A stretch of 54,111 bases of DNA. Origin: CAAGNP01 sp045603545 (GTDB lineage Bacteria > Bacteroidota > Bacteroidia > Bacteroidales > UBA932). Below, piece by piece: positions 26,105-34,248 of this stretch (position 1 is its first letter; each line of letters begins with the position of its first letter). The DNA lies in the NCBI GenBank assembly GCA_045603545.1, contig JAZUMG010000005.1, positions 1-54,111 on the forward strand, in the 5' to 3' direction. The notes below the pieces were generated by a model. It made no database searches, was not told where the DNA came from, and worked only from the letters and a program-made list of their open reading frames with translations. A program made the position numbers and the translations under genes.

Positions 26105-27241
26105 TTAATTCCTTATATCACGCTCAATATATCTCTCGAGAAGTTCTCCTGCAGCTGCGAAAGAGTCCATTTTGCCATCAAGGACACAATCCTCATACTG
26201 AGGAAGGATTTTTTCTATAGCAGGATTTTCGTAAAACATCTCCTTAAGTGACTCATTTATACTTTCATACATCCAGAATCTCGCCTGTTCACGACGACGT
26301 TTCTGATAGTAGCCGTTGCCTTTTACAAGATCGAAGTACTCCTCTATCTTGGCCCAAATCTCCTCCAGACCCCTCTTTTCAAGTGAAGAGGATGTAAGGG
26401 CGGTAGGGACCCAGGTAGACTCTGTAGGTGGGAAAAGGTGCAATGCATTTGCATACAGTGCACGTGCCATATTGGCCTTATCCACATTGTTGCCATCCGC
26501 CTTGGTGATAGCTATAAGGTCTGACATCTCCATAATACCCCTCTTGATACCCTGAAGGTCATCACCTGCACCAGAGAGCATCAGCAAAAGGAAGAAGTCA
26601 CTCATCGAGTGGACAGCAGTCTCAGACTGACCTACACCCACAGTCTCAATGAAGACCACATCATAACCGGCAGTCTCGCAAAGGAGGACTGTCTCTCTGG
26701 TCTTGCGGGCCACACCACCAAGGGAGCCTGCACTCGGGCTGGGACGGATGAAGGCATCAGGATTGTTGCACAATGTCTCCATACGGGTCTTGTCACCGAG
26801 AATACTTCCTTTGCTCTTCTCACTGCTCGGGTCAATGGCCAGAACAGCCAGCTTGTGCCCTTTGGCTGTCACAAGATTGCCGAAAGACTCGATAAATGTA
26901 CTTTTGCCGGCACCAGGCACACCTGTGATACCGATCCTCATCGACTGGTTGGCAGAGGAAAGTTCCTGGCAACGGGTGATTATCTCACGTGCCATCGCCC
27001 TGTGCTCAGGCAAGGAACTCTCTATTAGGGTAATCGCCTTACTGAGGATAACAGTATCACCCTTTGTAATACCATCCATATACTCATCCACCGTAAGGAT
27101 GGACTTCCTCTTGTTCTTAAAGAAATTTTTTATGTAAGGGTTTACTACCGGGGGTTGTTCCACCCCATCATTTACCACAAGGGCTGTATCTTCATTGTGA
27201 TACTCCTCGAAGAAATCTCCTTGATGCTTGCTGTTGTCCAT
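26105..27241 (-). CDS. meaB: Methylmalonyl-CoA mutase-associated GTPase (MeaB/ArgK type)
   Basis: This 378-residue G3E-family GTPase guards the B12 enzyme methylmalonyl-CoA mutase by gating cobalamin loading and rescue. It shows the Walker A GVPGAGKST at 107-115, the AIDPSSEKSKGSILGDKTRM stretch, the IETVGVGQSE motif and ITKADG as the guanine-specificity motif. An N-terminal extension of about 45 residues precedes the conserved helical arm. The mutase genes themselves (mutA, mutB) are not in the window. The gene is followed by the transporter after four bases and preceded by the DUF1573 gene after six. Confidence 0.93.
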   Translation of the reverse strand: MDNSKHQGDFFEEYHNEDTALVVNDGVEQPPVVNPYIKNFFKNKRKSILTVDEYMDGITKGDTVILSKAITLIESSLPEHRAMAREIITRCQELSSANQSMRIGITGVPGAGKSTFIESFGNLVTAKGHKLAVLAIDPSSEKSKGSILGDKTRMETLCNNPDAFIRPSPSAGSLGGVARKTRETVLLCETAGYDVVFIETVGVGQSETAVHSMSDFFLLLMLSGAGDDLQGIKRGIMEMSDLIAITKADGNNVDKANMARALYANALHLFPPTESTWVPTALTSSSLEKRGLEEIWAKIEEYFDLVKGNGYYQKRRREQARFWMYESINESLKEMFYENPAIEKILPQYEDCVLDGKMDSFAAAGELLERYIERDIRN

Positions 27242-27247
27242 AGTTAT

Positions 27248-28345
27248 CTATTTTTCTATCTCTCCTGTAATGAATAGGTTAACAATGGGTCTTGTAGGGG
27301 CATTGGTGATGATTGATATGACATACAGCATCTCCCCCTTTCCTTTGGAGGTATCCACAGTCACCTCTATCATCCCCCTCTCCGATGCTGCCACCACCTC
27401 AGGATACTTGAAAGTGCACCCTGGCTCACTCGACTCCATTTTATATATTTTCATGGTCTCTTTGCCCATGTTTGTGAAGGTAAATGACACCTTCTGCTTC
27501 TCCCCTGCCTTGCATTTTTCAAACGATGCTGAGGAGGTTAGGAACTTGGGAAGAGCACCACTCTTCATCTGCTGGTCGCTGTAATCTGAAAAATTCTCTT
27601 TGACAAGAGCCTCCACCACCAGTTCACCTTTTTGCTGTACACCATTTACCACTACATTGGTCTTGAAGAACGATCGCCCCCAAAGTTTGCCCAGAGTTTT
27701 TTTGGTATCTACAACATAGGTAATTTTCGCTTTCCCTCTGGCAGGCACTACAGCTGGCTCGGCAGAGATTGTGAGCCCTGGTGTCACCCCTTTGAAAGAG
27801 ACTTTGACACTCTTGCCCGAAAGGTTTACAAACTCTGTACTGTGATTTTTGGAAAGCCCCTGCTCTATCTGCCCCAGGCTCATTGTCTTCGATTTGAAGC
27901 CCAGAACCCCGAACCTCTCAGGATAGAGTTCTTCAAGCGATTTTTTCTTCTGGTGCGCCACGCCCCTGATCCTCAACAGGACCGGCTTTGTGAGATCTGA
28001 CACATAGACAGTTATAACCTTATCGAAAGGGTATGGCCCCTGGTCATTTTTGAAGGTGATCCGTATCTCCCCTTTCTCTCCTGGTCTGAGGGGCTTTTTG
28101 TCCCAGTCAGGTTCGGTACAGCCACAAGAGGTAATGACCCTGTGAAGGACTATAGGCTTGTCACTTATGTTTGTGAAAACGAATTTGCAATGCTGCTCTC
28201 CGTCAGAAAGGAGGATATCACCGAAATCGTGGATAATCTTGTCAAACTTGACCACACCACCGAACTCATTTTGTGCAAATAGCGAAGAGACACTGAAAAT
28301 CAGCGCCATAGCTGCCATCAATATTTTTTGTGCAAAATTTCTCAT
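27248..28345 (-). CDS. Exported DUF1573 protein with two Ig-like domains
   Basis: This 365-residue protein has a signal peptide cleaved after SVSSLFA (about residue 24). The first domain (about 30-125) is DUF1573, recognisable from FDKIIHDFGDILLSDGEQ and the CGCTEPDWDKKPLRPGEKGEI motif. A second Ig-like region fills the rest, with a related CKYPEV-type ending. DUF1573 proteins are abundant exported proteins of unknown function in Bacteroidota. The start was set at 28345. The upstream in-frame ATG at 28357 lies inside the -7 promoter element, so it should not be transcribed. Confidence 0.85.
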   Translation of the reverse strand: MRNFAQKILMAAMALIFSVSSLFAQNEFGGVVKFDKIIHDFGDILLSDGEQHCKFVFTNISDKPIVLHRVITSCGCTEPDWDKKPLRPGEKGEIRITFKNDQGPYPFDKVITVYVSDLTKPVLLRIRGVAHQKKKSLEELYPERFGVLGFKSKTMSLGQIEQGLSKNHSTEFVNLSGKSVKVSFKGVTPGLTISAEPAVVPARGKAKITYVVDTKKTLGKLWGRSFFKTNVVVNGVQQKGELVVEALVKENFSDYSDQQMKSGALPKFLTSSASFEKCKAGEKQKVSFTFTNMGKETMKIYKMESSEPGCTFKYPEVVAASERGMIEVTVDTSKGKGEMLYVISIITNAPTRPIVNLFITGEIEK

Positions 28346-28354
28346 ATCAACCTC

Positions 28355-28362
28355 CAAATATA
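28355..28362 (-). promoter_or_regulatory. -7 element of the DUF1573-meaB-transporter run
   Basis: The reverse strand reads TATATTTG (full TAnnTTTG match) only 9 bases before the ATG at 28345. The predicted transcript would have a leader of just a few bases. This argues that the transcript is leaderless or nearly so. Confidence 0.5.
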
Positions 28363-28373
28363 CGAAATAATAT

Positions 28374-28381
28374 TATTTTTG
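28374..28381 (+). promoter_or_regulatory. -7 element of the M16 peptidase gene
   Basis: TATTTTTG is a full TAnnTTTG match 25 bases before the ATG at 28407. It lies 11 bases from the reverse-strand -7 element at 28355-28362, so two divergent promoters overlap. Confidence 0.55.
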
Positions 28382-28406
28382 TGTCAATAAATATTTACAA
28401 GTTATT

Positions 28407-31310
28407 ATGAACCGTATTATCAAAGGTGGGCTGATCGCCCTAATGCTAATGTTGGCAGTCTCTTGTAGCCAATACAAATATGAGACTGTTCCAAATGACC
28501 CTACCAACACCAGAATATACACCTTGGACAATGGTCTGAAAGTATATATGAGTGTTACAAAAGATGAGCCAAGAATTGACGCTCATATCGCAGTCAAAGT
28601 TGGTGGAAAAAATGATCCTCACGAGACCACTGGTCTTGCACACTACTTTGAGCACTTGATGTTCAAAGGGACAGAGTCTTTCGGTACACAGAACTACGAA
28701 CTTGAGAAACCTCTTCTGGATGCTATCGAGGCTCAGTTTGAAATCTACCGTAAAACTACCGACGAGGCAGAGAGAACCGCTATCTATAAAGTTATCGACT
28801 CACTATCATACGAAGCATCCAAATATGCTATTCCCAACGAGTATGACAAACTTATGGCCGCTATCGGTGCAGACGGCACCAACGCCTACACCGGCTACGA
28901 TATGACCGTATACACTGAAAACATCCCTTCAAACCAGATAGAGAATTGGGCAAAAATCCAGGCAGACCGCTTCGCACACAATGTAATCCGCGGCTTCCAC
29001 ACTGAGCTTGAGACCGTATATGAAGAGAAAAATATGTCCCTTACACAGGACTCGCGCAAGATCTACGAACAGATGTTCTCTGCTCTCTTCAAGAACCACC
29101 CATACGGCACACAGACTGTTCTTGGGACTCAGCAGCACCTTAAGAACCCATCTATCACAAACATCAAGAACTACTATAAAGAGTGGTACGTTCCTAACAA
29201 TATCGCCATCTGTATGTCGGGTGATTTCGATCCTGACCAGACCATTAAAATTATCGACCAGTATTTCGGCGGATTGAAGCCTAATCCAAACCTCAAAAAG
29301 ATGGAGTTTGAGCCTGAGGCACCTATCACCGAACCTATCGTAAGAGAGGTATACGGACTTGAGTCTCCAAGTGTGACCCTCGCCTGGAGATTCCCCGGCA
29401 TCAAAGATCCAAGCAGCGAAATGCTTGATGTTATCGGCCAGATTATGAACAACGGTCAGGCCGGTCTTATCGACCTCAATGTAAACCAGCAGCAGAAAGT
29501 CCTCAGCGCATTCGGAGGAAACTACGCACAGGCAGACTACTCTGTATTCCTTATCCAGGCACGCCCCAAACAGGGACAGTCACTTGAAGAGGTGAAAGAT
29601 ATCCTCCTCACAGAGGTGGAAAACCTTAAAAAAGGAAATTTCGACGAATCTATCCTTAAAGCTATCGTAAACAACTACAAACTCAGCCAGCTTGAGTACC
29701 TTGAGGGTAGCTACGGACGTACCGACTCATTTGTAACCTGCTTCATCAATGAAGTACCTTGGGAGAGATTCATAAACCAGGTGGATAATATCTCCAAAAT
29801 CACCAAAGAGGAGGTAGTGGCTTACGCCAATGAGTATTTCGGAAACAACTACGCAGTGATCAACAAACTTCAGAAGAAAGATCCTAACGAGCTCAAGATA
29901 GCTAAACCTGCCATCACCCCTATCTTTATGAACAGGGACACCTCAAGTGCATTCCTCCGTGAGATCCAGGCTTCAGTGGTAGCCCCTATCGAGCCTGTAT
30001 TCGTGGATTTCGAGAAGGATATGTCTATCCTTAAAGCCAAAAATGATATACCTGTCCTCTACAAACAGAACACCACCAATGACATCTTCACCATTATCTA
30101 CTCTTTCGACAGGGGTACCAATGAGGACAAATATCTCTCTACAGCTGCCCAATATCTCGATTATCTTGGCACCAGTACTATGACCCCCGAGCAGATCAAG
30201 ACTGCATTCTATGGTCTTGCCTGCAACACCTCTGTATATGTATCCAACGAGCAGACACAAGTGTATGTATCGGGTCTGGGTGAGAATATGAAAGAGGCTA
30301 TGAAACTTATGGAGTCTGTCATCTCTGACTCCCAGGCCAACCCTGAGGCACTTGCAGGTCTGAAAGCAGATATGCTCAAGAGACGCCAGAACAACAAGCT
30401 TAACCAGAATGCCAACTTCTCTATGTTGAGAGCTTACAATGTATATGGCCCCAAATCACCATCTACCAACGTACTCTCTAACAAAGAGATCAAAAACCTT
30501 AAAGATCAGGAACTTCTTGACAGGATCCACACCCTCAACTCATACGAGCACGAAATCCTGTACTACGGACCTATGACACAGGAAGAAATTGTGGCTACTA
30601 TTGCAGAACTTCACAATGTTCCTGAGAAACTCACCCCTATCGTGAAAAACGAGTCATTCAAAGAGAGACAGATCACTAAAAATGAGGTTATCATCGCCCC
30701 TTACGATGCCAAACAGATCTACTTGGCCGGTTACTCTAACAGAGGAGAAGAGTACAATGCTGCAAATGCCCCTATCATCGCCCTTTACAACTCATACTTC
30801 GGTGGTGGCATGAACGCTATCGTATTCCAGGAGATGAGAGAAGCAAGAGGTCTTGCATACTCAGCAGGTGCATCATTGTCATCACCATCAAAAGCTGGCA
30901 AGACATACAATTACAACATGTTCATTGCCACCCAGAACGACAAGATGATCGACGCCCTTGAGGCATTTGATGAGATCATCAACGACATGCCACAATCTGA
31001 CAATGCATTTGACATCGCCAAAGAGTCACTCCTTGCAAATATCAGAACCACCAGAGTGGTAAAATCAGATGTCCTCAGCAGATACGTCAGAATGCGTGAC
31101 CTTGGCCTCAACTACGATATCAACAAAGATATCTTCGAGAAAGTTCAGGGCTACACTATGGAAGACATCGTGAAATTCCAACAGGAATGGGTAAAAGACA
31201 GAAAATACTCAATCGCCATCCTTGGTGACGCCAAAGATCTTGACCTGAAAGGGCTTAAAGAGTACGGAAACATCCGTAAAGTATCTACAGAGGAGATTTT
31301 CGGTTACTAA
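28407..31310 (+). CDS. M16 family zinc peptidase lipoprotein
   Basis: This 967-residue protein is a full-length pitrilysin-type peptidase with four M16 domains in tandem. A lipoprotein signal ends in LAVSC (Cys20). The inverted zinc motif HYFEH is at 79-83 (H79, E82 base, H83), with the third ligand in the ETVYEEKN stretch further on. The second half contains the YFGGGMNAIVFQEMREARGLAYS motif that helps bind substrate. Such proteins degrade small unfolded peptides in the periplasm. It is monocistronic or ends before the ferredoxin promoter 5 bases downstream. Its codon use resembles that of highly expressed genes. Confidence 0.95.
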   Translation: MNRIIKGGLIALMLMLAVSCSQYKYETVPNDPTNTRIYTLDNGLKVYMSVTKDEPRIDAHIAVKVGGKNDPHETTGLAHYFEHLMFKGTESFGTQNYELEKPLLDAIEAQFEIYRKTTDEAERTAIYKVIDSLSYEASKYAIPNEYDKLMAAIGADGTNAYTGYDMTVYTENIPSNQIENWAKIQADRFAHNVIRGFHTELETVYEEKNMSLTQDSRKIYEQMFSALFKNHPYGTQTVLGTQQHLKNPSITNIKNYYKEWYVPNNIAICMSGDFDPDQTIKIIDQYFGGLKPNPNLKKMEFEPEAPITEPIVREVYGLESPSVTLAWRFPGIKDPSSEMLDVIGQIMNNGQAGLIDLNVNQQQKVLSAFGGNYAQADYSVFLIQARPKQGQSLEEVKDILLTEVENLKKGNFDESILKAIVNNYKLSQLEYLEGSYGRTDSFVTCFINEVPWERFINQVDNISKITKEEVVAYANEYFGNNYAVINKLQKKDPNELKIAKPAITPIFMNRDTSSAFLREIQASVVAPIEPVFVDFEKDMSILKAKNDIPVLYKQNTTNDIFTIIYSFDRGTNEDKYLSTAAQYLDYLGTSTMTPEQIKTAFYGLACNTSVYVSNEQTQVYVSGLGENMKEAMKLMESVISDSQANPEALAGLKADMLKRRQNNKLNQNANFSMLRAYNVYGPKSPSTNVLSNKEIKNLKDQELLDRIHTLNSYEHEILYYGPMTQEEIVATIAELHNVPEKLTPIVKNESFKERQITKNEVIIAPYDAKQIYLAGYSNRGEEYNAANAPIIALYNSYFGGGMNAIVFQEMREARGLAYSAGASLSSPSKAGKTYNYNMFIATQNDKMIDALEAFDEIINDMPQSDNAFDIAKESLLANIRTTRVVKSDVLSRYVRMRDLGLNYDINKDIFEKVQGYTMEDIVKFQQEWVKDRKYSIAILGDAKDLDLKGLKEYGNIRKVSTEEIFGY

Positions 31311-31314
31311 ATAA

Positions 31315-31353
31315 TTTGCGAGTTCGGCACATTTGCATTACATTTGTGCCGAA
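31315..31353 (+). promoter_or_regulatory. Ferredoxin promoter overlapped by a perfect palindrome
   Basis: TTTG at 31315-31318 is followed after exactly 20 bases by TACATTTG at 31339-31346, a complete Bacteroidota promoter. TTCGGCACA (31323-31331) and TGTGCCGAA (31345-31353) form a perfect 9-base inverted repeat that spans the spacer and the -7 element. With one mismatch the arms extend to 12 bases. No T run follows, so a terminator is unlikely, and an operator is the better reading. Confidence 0.7.
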
Positions 31354-31388
31354 TTCTAGAATTACTAACAATTTAATTAATTAAAACT

Positions 31389-31559
31389 ATGGCTCATAAA
31401 ATTGATGCAGGTTTGTGTGCAGCTTGTGGCTCATGCCAATCAGAGTGCCCAGTAGGCGCTATCGTTGCTGGTGATGTTTACTCAATCGACCCTTCTCTTT
31501 GCGCAGATTGCGGTACTTGTGTTGACGCTTGCCCAGTAGGTGCTATCAGCGCTAACTAA
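31389..31559 (+). CDS. Small 2[4Fe-4S] ferredoxin
   Basis: This 56-residue electron carrier has two clostridial-type cluster motifs: C10, C13, C16, C20-Pro and C38, C41, C44, C48-Pro. Each cluster takes three Cys from one motif and one from the other. Such ferredoxins serve pyruvate:ferredoxin oxidoreductase, hydrogenases and Rnf in anaerobes, so its presence fits an anaerobic lifestyle. It has its own complete promoter, a long 5' leader of about 35 bases and a strong terminator, so it is an independent transcript and probably highly expressed. Confidence 0.95.
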   Translation: MAHKIDAGLCAACGSCQSECPVGAIVAGDVYSIDPSLCADCGTCVDACPVGAISAN

Positions 31560-31580
31560 TCACAGTTACACACACAAAAT

Positions 31581-31613
31581 AAAGAGGCTGGACCCACGGG
31601 GACCAGCCTCTTT
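31581..31613 (+). terminator. Ferredoxin terminator
   Basis: AAAGAGGCTGG (31581-31591) pairs perfectly with CCAGCCTCTTT (31603-31613) around an 11-base loop and is followed by a T-rich run. Confidence 0.9.
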
Positions 31614-31640
31614 TCTTTTACCCCAGCACGATCATGTCCA

Positions 31641-31773
31641 TCGGGGGCAAATACCCCCCTTTCGCCCCCGAATTGTCGACCAACATGCATATCGGGGGCA
31701 AATAACCCCTTTTCGCCCCCGAATTCCCGAACATCATGCCTATCGGGGGTAAATCACACCATTTCACACTCGG
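31641..31773. repeat. Palindrome array A (REP-like, 51-base period)
   Basis: Three units start at 31641, 31692 and 31743, exactly 51 bases apart. Units 1 and 2 are 31-base hairpins with arms TCGGGGGC and GCCCCCGA around a 15-base centre. Unit 3 keeps the 5' arm (TCGGGGGT) but its 3' arm is degraded. The 20-base spacers are partly alike: each 5' arm is preceded by CATG plus four bases (CATGTCCA, CATGCATA, CATGCCTA). The array lies between the 3' ends of the ferredoxin and rho genes. Confidence 0.9.
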
Positions 31774-31853
31774 CCCCATTCGGGTGTCTGCATATAAGAT
31801 TCCGGCAAGGCGATGTGAGCGAAATGAGTGGCACGAAACAACCTGTCATGAGC

Positions 31854-31929
31854 GACTTTGCATACTGGTCGGATAAACTAGTATGCATAGGGCAGCGAAT
31901 GACTTTGCATACTGGTCAAAGAGACCAGT
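31854..31929. repeat. 17-base direct repeats with nested hairpins
   Basis: GACTTTGCATACTGGTC occurs at 31854-31870 and again at 31901-31917, 47 bases apart. The first copy takes part in a GCATACT/AGTATGC inverted repeat (31860-31866 with 31880-31886). The second forms a perfect 7-base hairpin, ACTGGTC-AAAGA-GACCAGT (31911-31929). The unit is distinct from the GGGGGC palindromes. Confidence 0.75.
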
Positions 31930-31948
31930 CGGGTTTGGGAAGAAAAAA

Positions 31949-31974
31949 ATCCCCACGATAGTCATCGCAGGGAT
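31949..31974 (-). terminator. Intrinsic terminator of rho
   Basis: On the reverse strand ATCCCTGCGAT and ATCGTGGGGAT form an 11-base stem (two G-U pairs) with a 4-base loop, followed by seven T. It lies about 44 bases after the rho stop codon, so the rho gene itself ends at a Rho-independent terminator. Confidence 0.85.
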
Positions 31975-32017
31975 CTTCTGGGTAAGCATATCTAAGGGAT
32001 ATCCTCTGTGACCGCTT

Positions 32018-33811
32018 TTATTCTCCGTTCATCGAGATAAGGAACTCCTCATTCGACTCGGTCTTTTCAAGACGGGACTTCATGAACTCCATTGCCTCGA
32101 CACAGTTCATGTCTGCAAGGTAGTTACGGAGTATCCACAGACGGTTGATTTTCTCTTTGGGAAGAAGAAGGTCATCACGACGGGTACTGCTGAGTGTAAC
32201 ATCGACAGCAGGGAATATACGTTTGTTCGAGAGTTTGCGGTCAAGCTGCAACTCCATATTACCTGTACCCTTGAACTCCTCGAAGATAACTTCATCCATC
32301 TTCGAACCGGTCTCTGTAAGGGCTGTAGCCAGGATGGTCAGCGAGCCTCCGTTCTCTATATTACGTGCTGCACCGAAGAATCTCTTTGGCTTGTGAAGTG
32401 CGTTCGCATCGACACCACCAGAAAGCACCTTACCTGATGCCGGCTGTACTGTATTGAAAGCACGGGCCAGACGTGTGATGGAGTCAAGAAGGATCACCAC
32501 ATCGTGACCGCACTCCACCATCCTCTTCGCTTTCTCAAGGACGATGCTTGCCACTTTTACGTGTCTCTCAGCGGGTTCATCAAATGTAGAGGCCACCACC
32601 TCTGCCTTCACACTGCGTGCCATGTCTGTAACCTCCTCTGGGCGCTCATCGATAAGGAGGACAATCATATATACCTCAGGGTGGTTGTCCGCTATCGCGT
32701 TGGCGATAGATTTGAGGAGCATTGTCTTACCTGTCTTTGGCTGTGCCACGATAAGTCCACGCTGACCTTTGCCGATAGGGGTAAAGAGATCCACTACCCT
32801 GGTAGAAAGGTTATTGTGGCCATTGGCAGTGATATTGAATTTCTCCTCCGGGAAAAGAGGTGTCAGAAAATCAAACGGAACACGGTCCCTGATGAATTCA
32901 GGGGTACGACCATTGATGCTGTTCACCTTTACAAGAGGGAAATACTTGTCACCCTCCTTTGGAGGACGGATTTCACCTTTGATGGTATCACCTGTCTTCA
33001 AAGCGTAATGTTTGATCTGGGACTGTGACACATAGATATCATCGGGTGAGTTAAGGTAGTTATAGTCTGATGAGCGGAGGAATCCGTATCCGTCAGGCAT
33101 TATTTCGAGAACACCGACAGCCTCCACAATACCTTCGAACTCAATCTTTGGTTGTTGCTTTTCGTGCTGATGCCTTTCGTGTTTGTCGTGCTGACGCTCC
33201 TGCTTTCCTGAATTGTTTTCAACAACAGGGGCAGTCTCCTCTACTGGAGCCTCCTCTTTGTTCTCTGCCTGTAGTGACTCAGTTTTCTCACCCTTCTGCT
33301 CAAGTTTCTGATTTTTTGGTTTGCGGCCACGCTTTTTGCCCTGGTTCTGCGAAGGAGTACTCTGCTCTTCACCTTTTACCTCGTTGGTAACCGCCTCTGG
33401 GAGAGACTCTGGAGCGGTCTCTGCCACAGGTGCACTCTCTACTGGAGCAGCCACTTTTTCAGGTGAAGGCTCCTGTCTCTTTTTGGGTGGTCTCCCTTTT
33501 GATTTCTTAGGCTTGTTCTCACCCTCTTTGACTGGTTGAGGTGTCGCTTCCGCTACCGGTACAGGCTCCTCAATTTTAGGGGTCTGTTTTACCTCCACGC
33601 TCTCCGAAACAGGATCTACGATCTGTTTCACTATCCTTGTTCTAACCCTTTTAGGACGAGGATTCTCTTTGCTCTGAATTGCCTGTTCATCGAGAATCTT
33701 ATAGATAAGATCCTCCTTGGCGATAGATGAGGCCCTTCTGATATTGAGATCCTCAGCTATCGTTACAAGCTCTTCAAAGCTTTTGCTGTTAAGTTCTAAT
33801 ATACCGTACAT
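32018..33811 (-). CDS. rho: Transcription termination factor Rho with long disordered insert
   Basis: This 597-residue hexameric RNA helicase ends transcripts. Residues 1-45 form the helical N-terminal domain (SFEELVTIAEDLNIRRASSI). Residues about 55-220 are a low-complexity stretch rich in Pro, Glu, Lys and Gln, ending in a His-rich patch (HDKHERHQHEKQQ). Then come the RNA-binding OB fold (GYGFLRSSDYNYL), the Walker A AQPKTGKTML and the ATPase core with LLIDERPEEVTDM. The insert is larger than in most phyla and is known in Bacteroides Rho, where I recall it being linked to phase separation. It follows ridA by 35 bases. Confidence 0.97.
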   Translation of the reverse strand: MYGILELNSKSFEELVTIAEDLNIRRASSIAKEDLIYKILDEQAIQSKENPRPKRVRTRIVKQIVDPVSESVEVKQTPKIEEPVPVAEATPQPVKEGENKPKKSKGRPPKKRQEPSPEKVAAPVESAPVAETAPESLPEAVTNEVKGEEQSTPSQNQGKKRGRKPKNQKLEQKGEKTESLQAENKEEAPVEETAPVVENNSGKQERQHDKHERHQHEKQQPKIEFEGIVEAVGVLEIMPDGYGFLRSSDYNYLNSPDDIYVSQSQIKHYALKTGDTIKGEIRPPKEGDKYFPLVKVNSINGRTPEFIRDRVPFDFLTPLFPEEKFNITANGHNNLSTRVVDLFTPIGKGQRGLIVAQPKTGKTMLLKSIANAIADNHPEVYMIVLLIDERPEEVTDMARSVKAEVVASTFDEPAERHVKVASIVLEKAKRMVECGHDVVILLDSITRLARAFNTVQPASGKVLSGGVDANALHKPKRFFGAARNIENGGSLTILATALTETGSKMDEVIFEEFKGTGNMELQLDRKLSNKRIFPAVDVTLSSTRRDDLLLPKEKINRLWILRNYLADMNCVEAMEFMKSRLEKTESNEEFLISMNGE

Positions 33812-33846
33812 AGTTTTGGTTTAGACACTGATTGATTTTGAATTAA

Positions 33847-34227
33847 TTATTTTACTGCAATTACATCCACCTCTGCAAGGGCTCCTTTTGGAAGTGCAGC
33901 CACTGCATAAGCGACTCTTGCCGGGTATGGCTCCCTGTAGAACTGTGAATACACCTCATTAAGTGTAGCAAAGTCCCCCATATTGGTCAGATAGACAGTA
34001 GTTTTTACCACATTGTCAAATGAATATCCGGCCTCCTCAAGGATGTACTGCAAGTTTTTGAAAATTTGTACCAACTGCTCTTTTACGCCACCTTCAGGAA
34101 ACTCACCTGTCTGTGCATCAATTGGTAATTGACCTGATACATAAAGTGTACCATTTGCTTCTACTGCTTGGCTGTATGGACCTACAGCTTTAGGTGCCAA
34201 AGGACTGGCAATAACTCTTTTACTCAT
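33847..34227 (-). CDS. ridA: RidA family reactive intermediate deaminase
   Basis: This 126-residue trimeric cytosolic enzyme hydrolyses reactive enamine/imine intermediates made by PLP enzymes such as threonine dehydratase. It begins with the family stretch APKAVGPYSQAVEANG and contains the PARVAYAVAALPKGALAEVD motif with the conserved Arg and C-terminal Glu. Length and motifs are standard. It sits between lptD and rho with short gaps. Confidence 0.92.
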   Translation of the reverse strand: MSKRVIASPLAPKAVGPYSQAVEANGTLYVSGQLPIDAQTGEFPEGGVKEQLVQIFKNLQYILEEAGYSFDNVVKTTVYLTNMGDFATLNEVYSQFYREPYPARVAYAVAALPKGALAEVDVIAVK

Positions 34228-34248
34228 AATGTATATTTTTAAATGTTA

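Larger units (their letters stand above)
31560..32017. other. 458-base gap between convergent ferredoxin and rho genes
   Basis: No gene is supported. The gap holds, in order, the ferredoxin terminator (31581-31613), palindrome array A (31641-31773), a pair of 17-base direct repeats with hairpins (31854-31929) and the rho terminator (31949-31974). Confidence 0.8.

Noticed and set aside
27140..27175. CCGGGGGTTGTTCCACCCC within meaB
   Set aside because: It lies within a well-supported coding region and does not match the 31-base unit structure.
31540..31752. Forward open frame of 70 codons over array A with a repeated peptide HAYRGQI-PFRPRI
   Set aside because: The repeated peptide is only the translation of the 51-base palindrome units (51 = 17 codons). 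The frame starts inside the ferredoxin gene.
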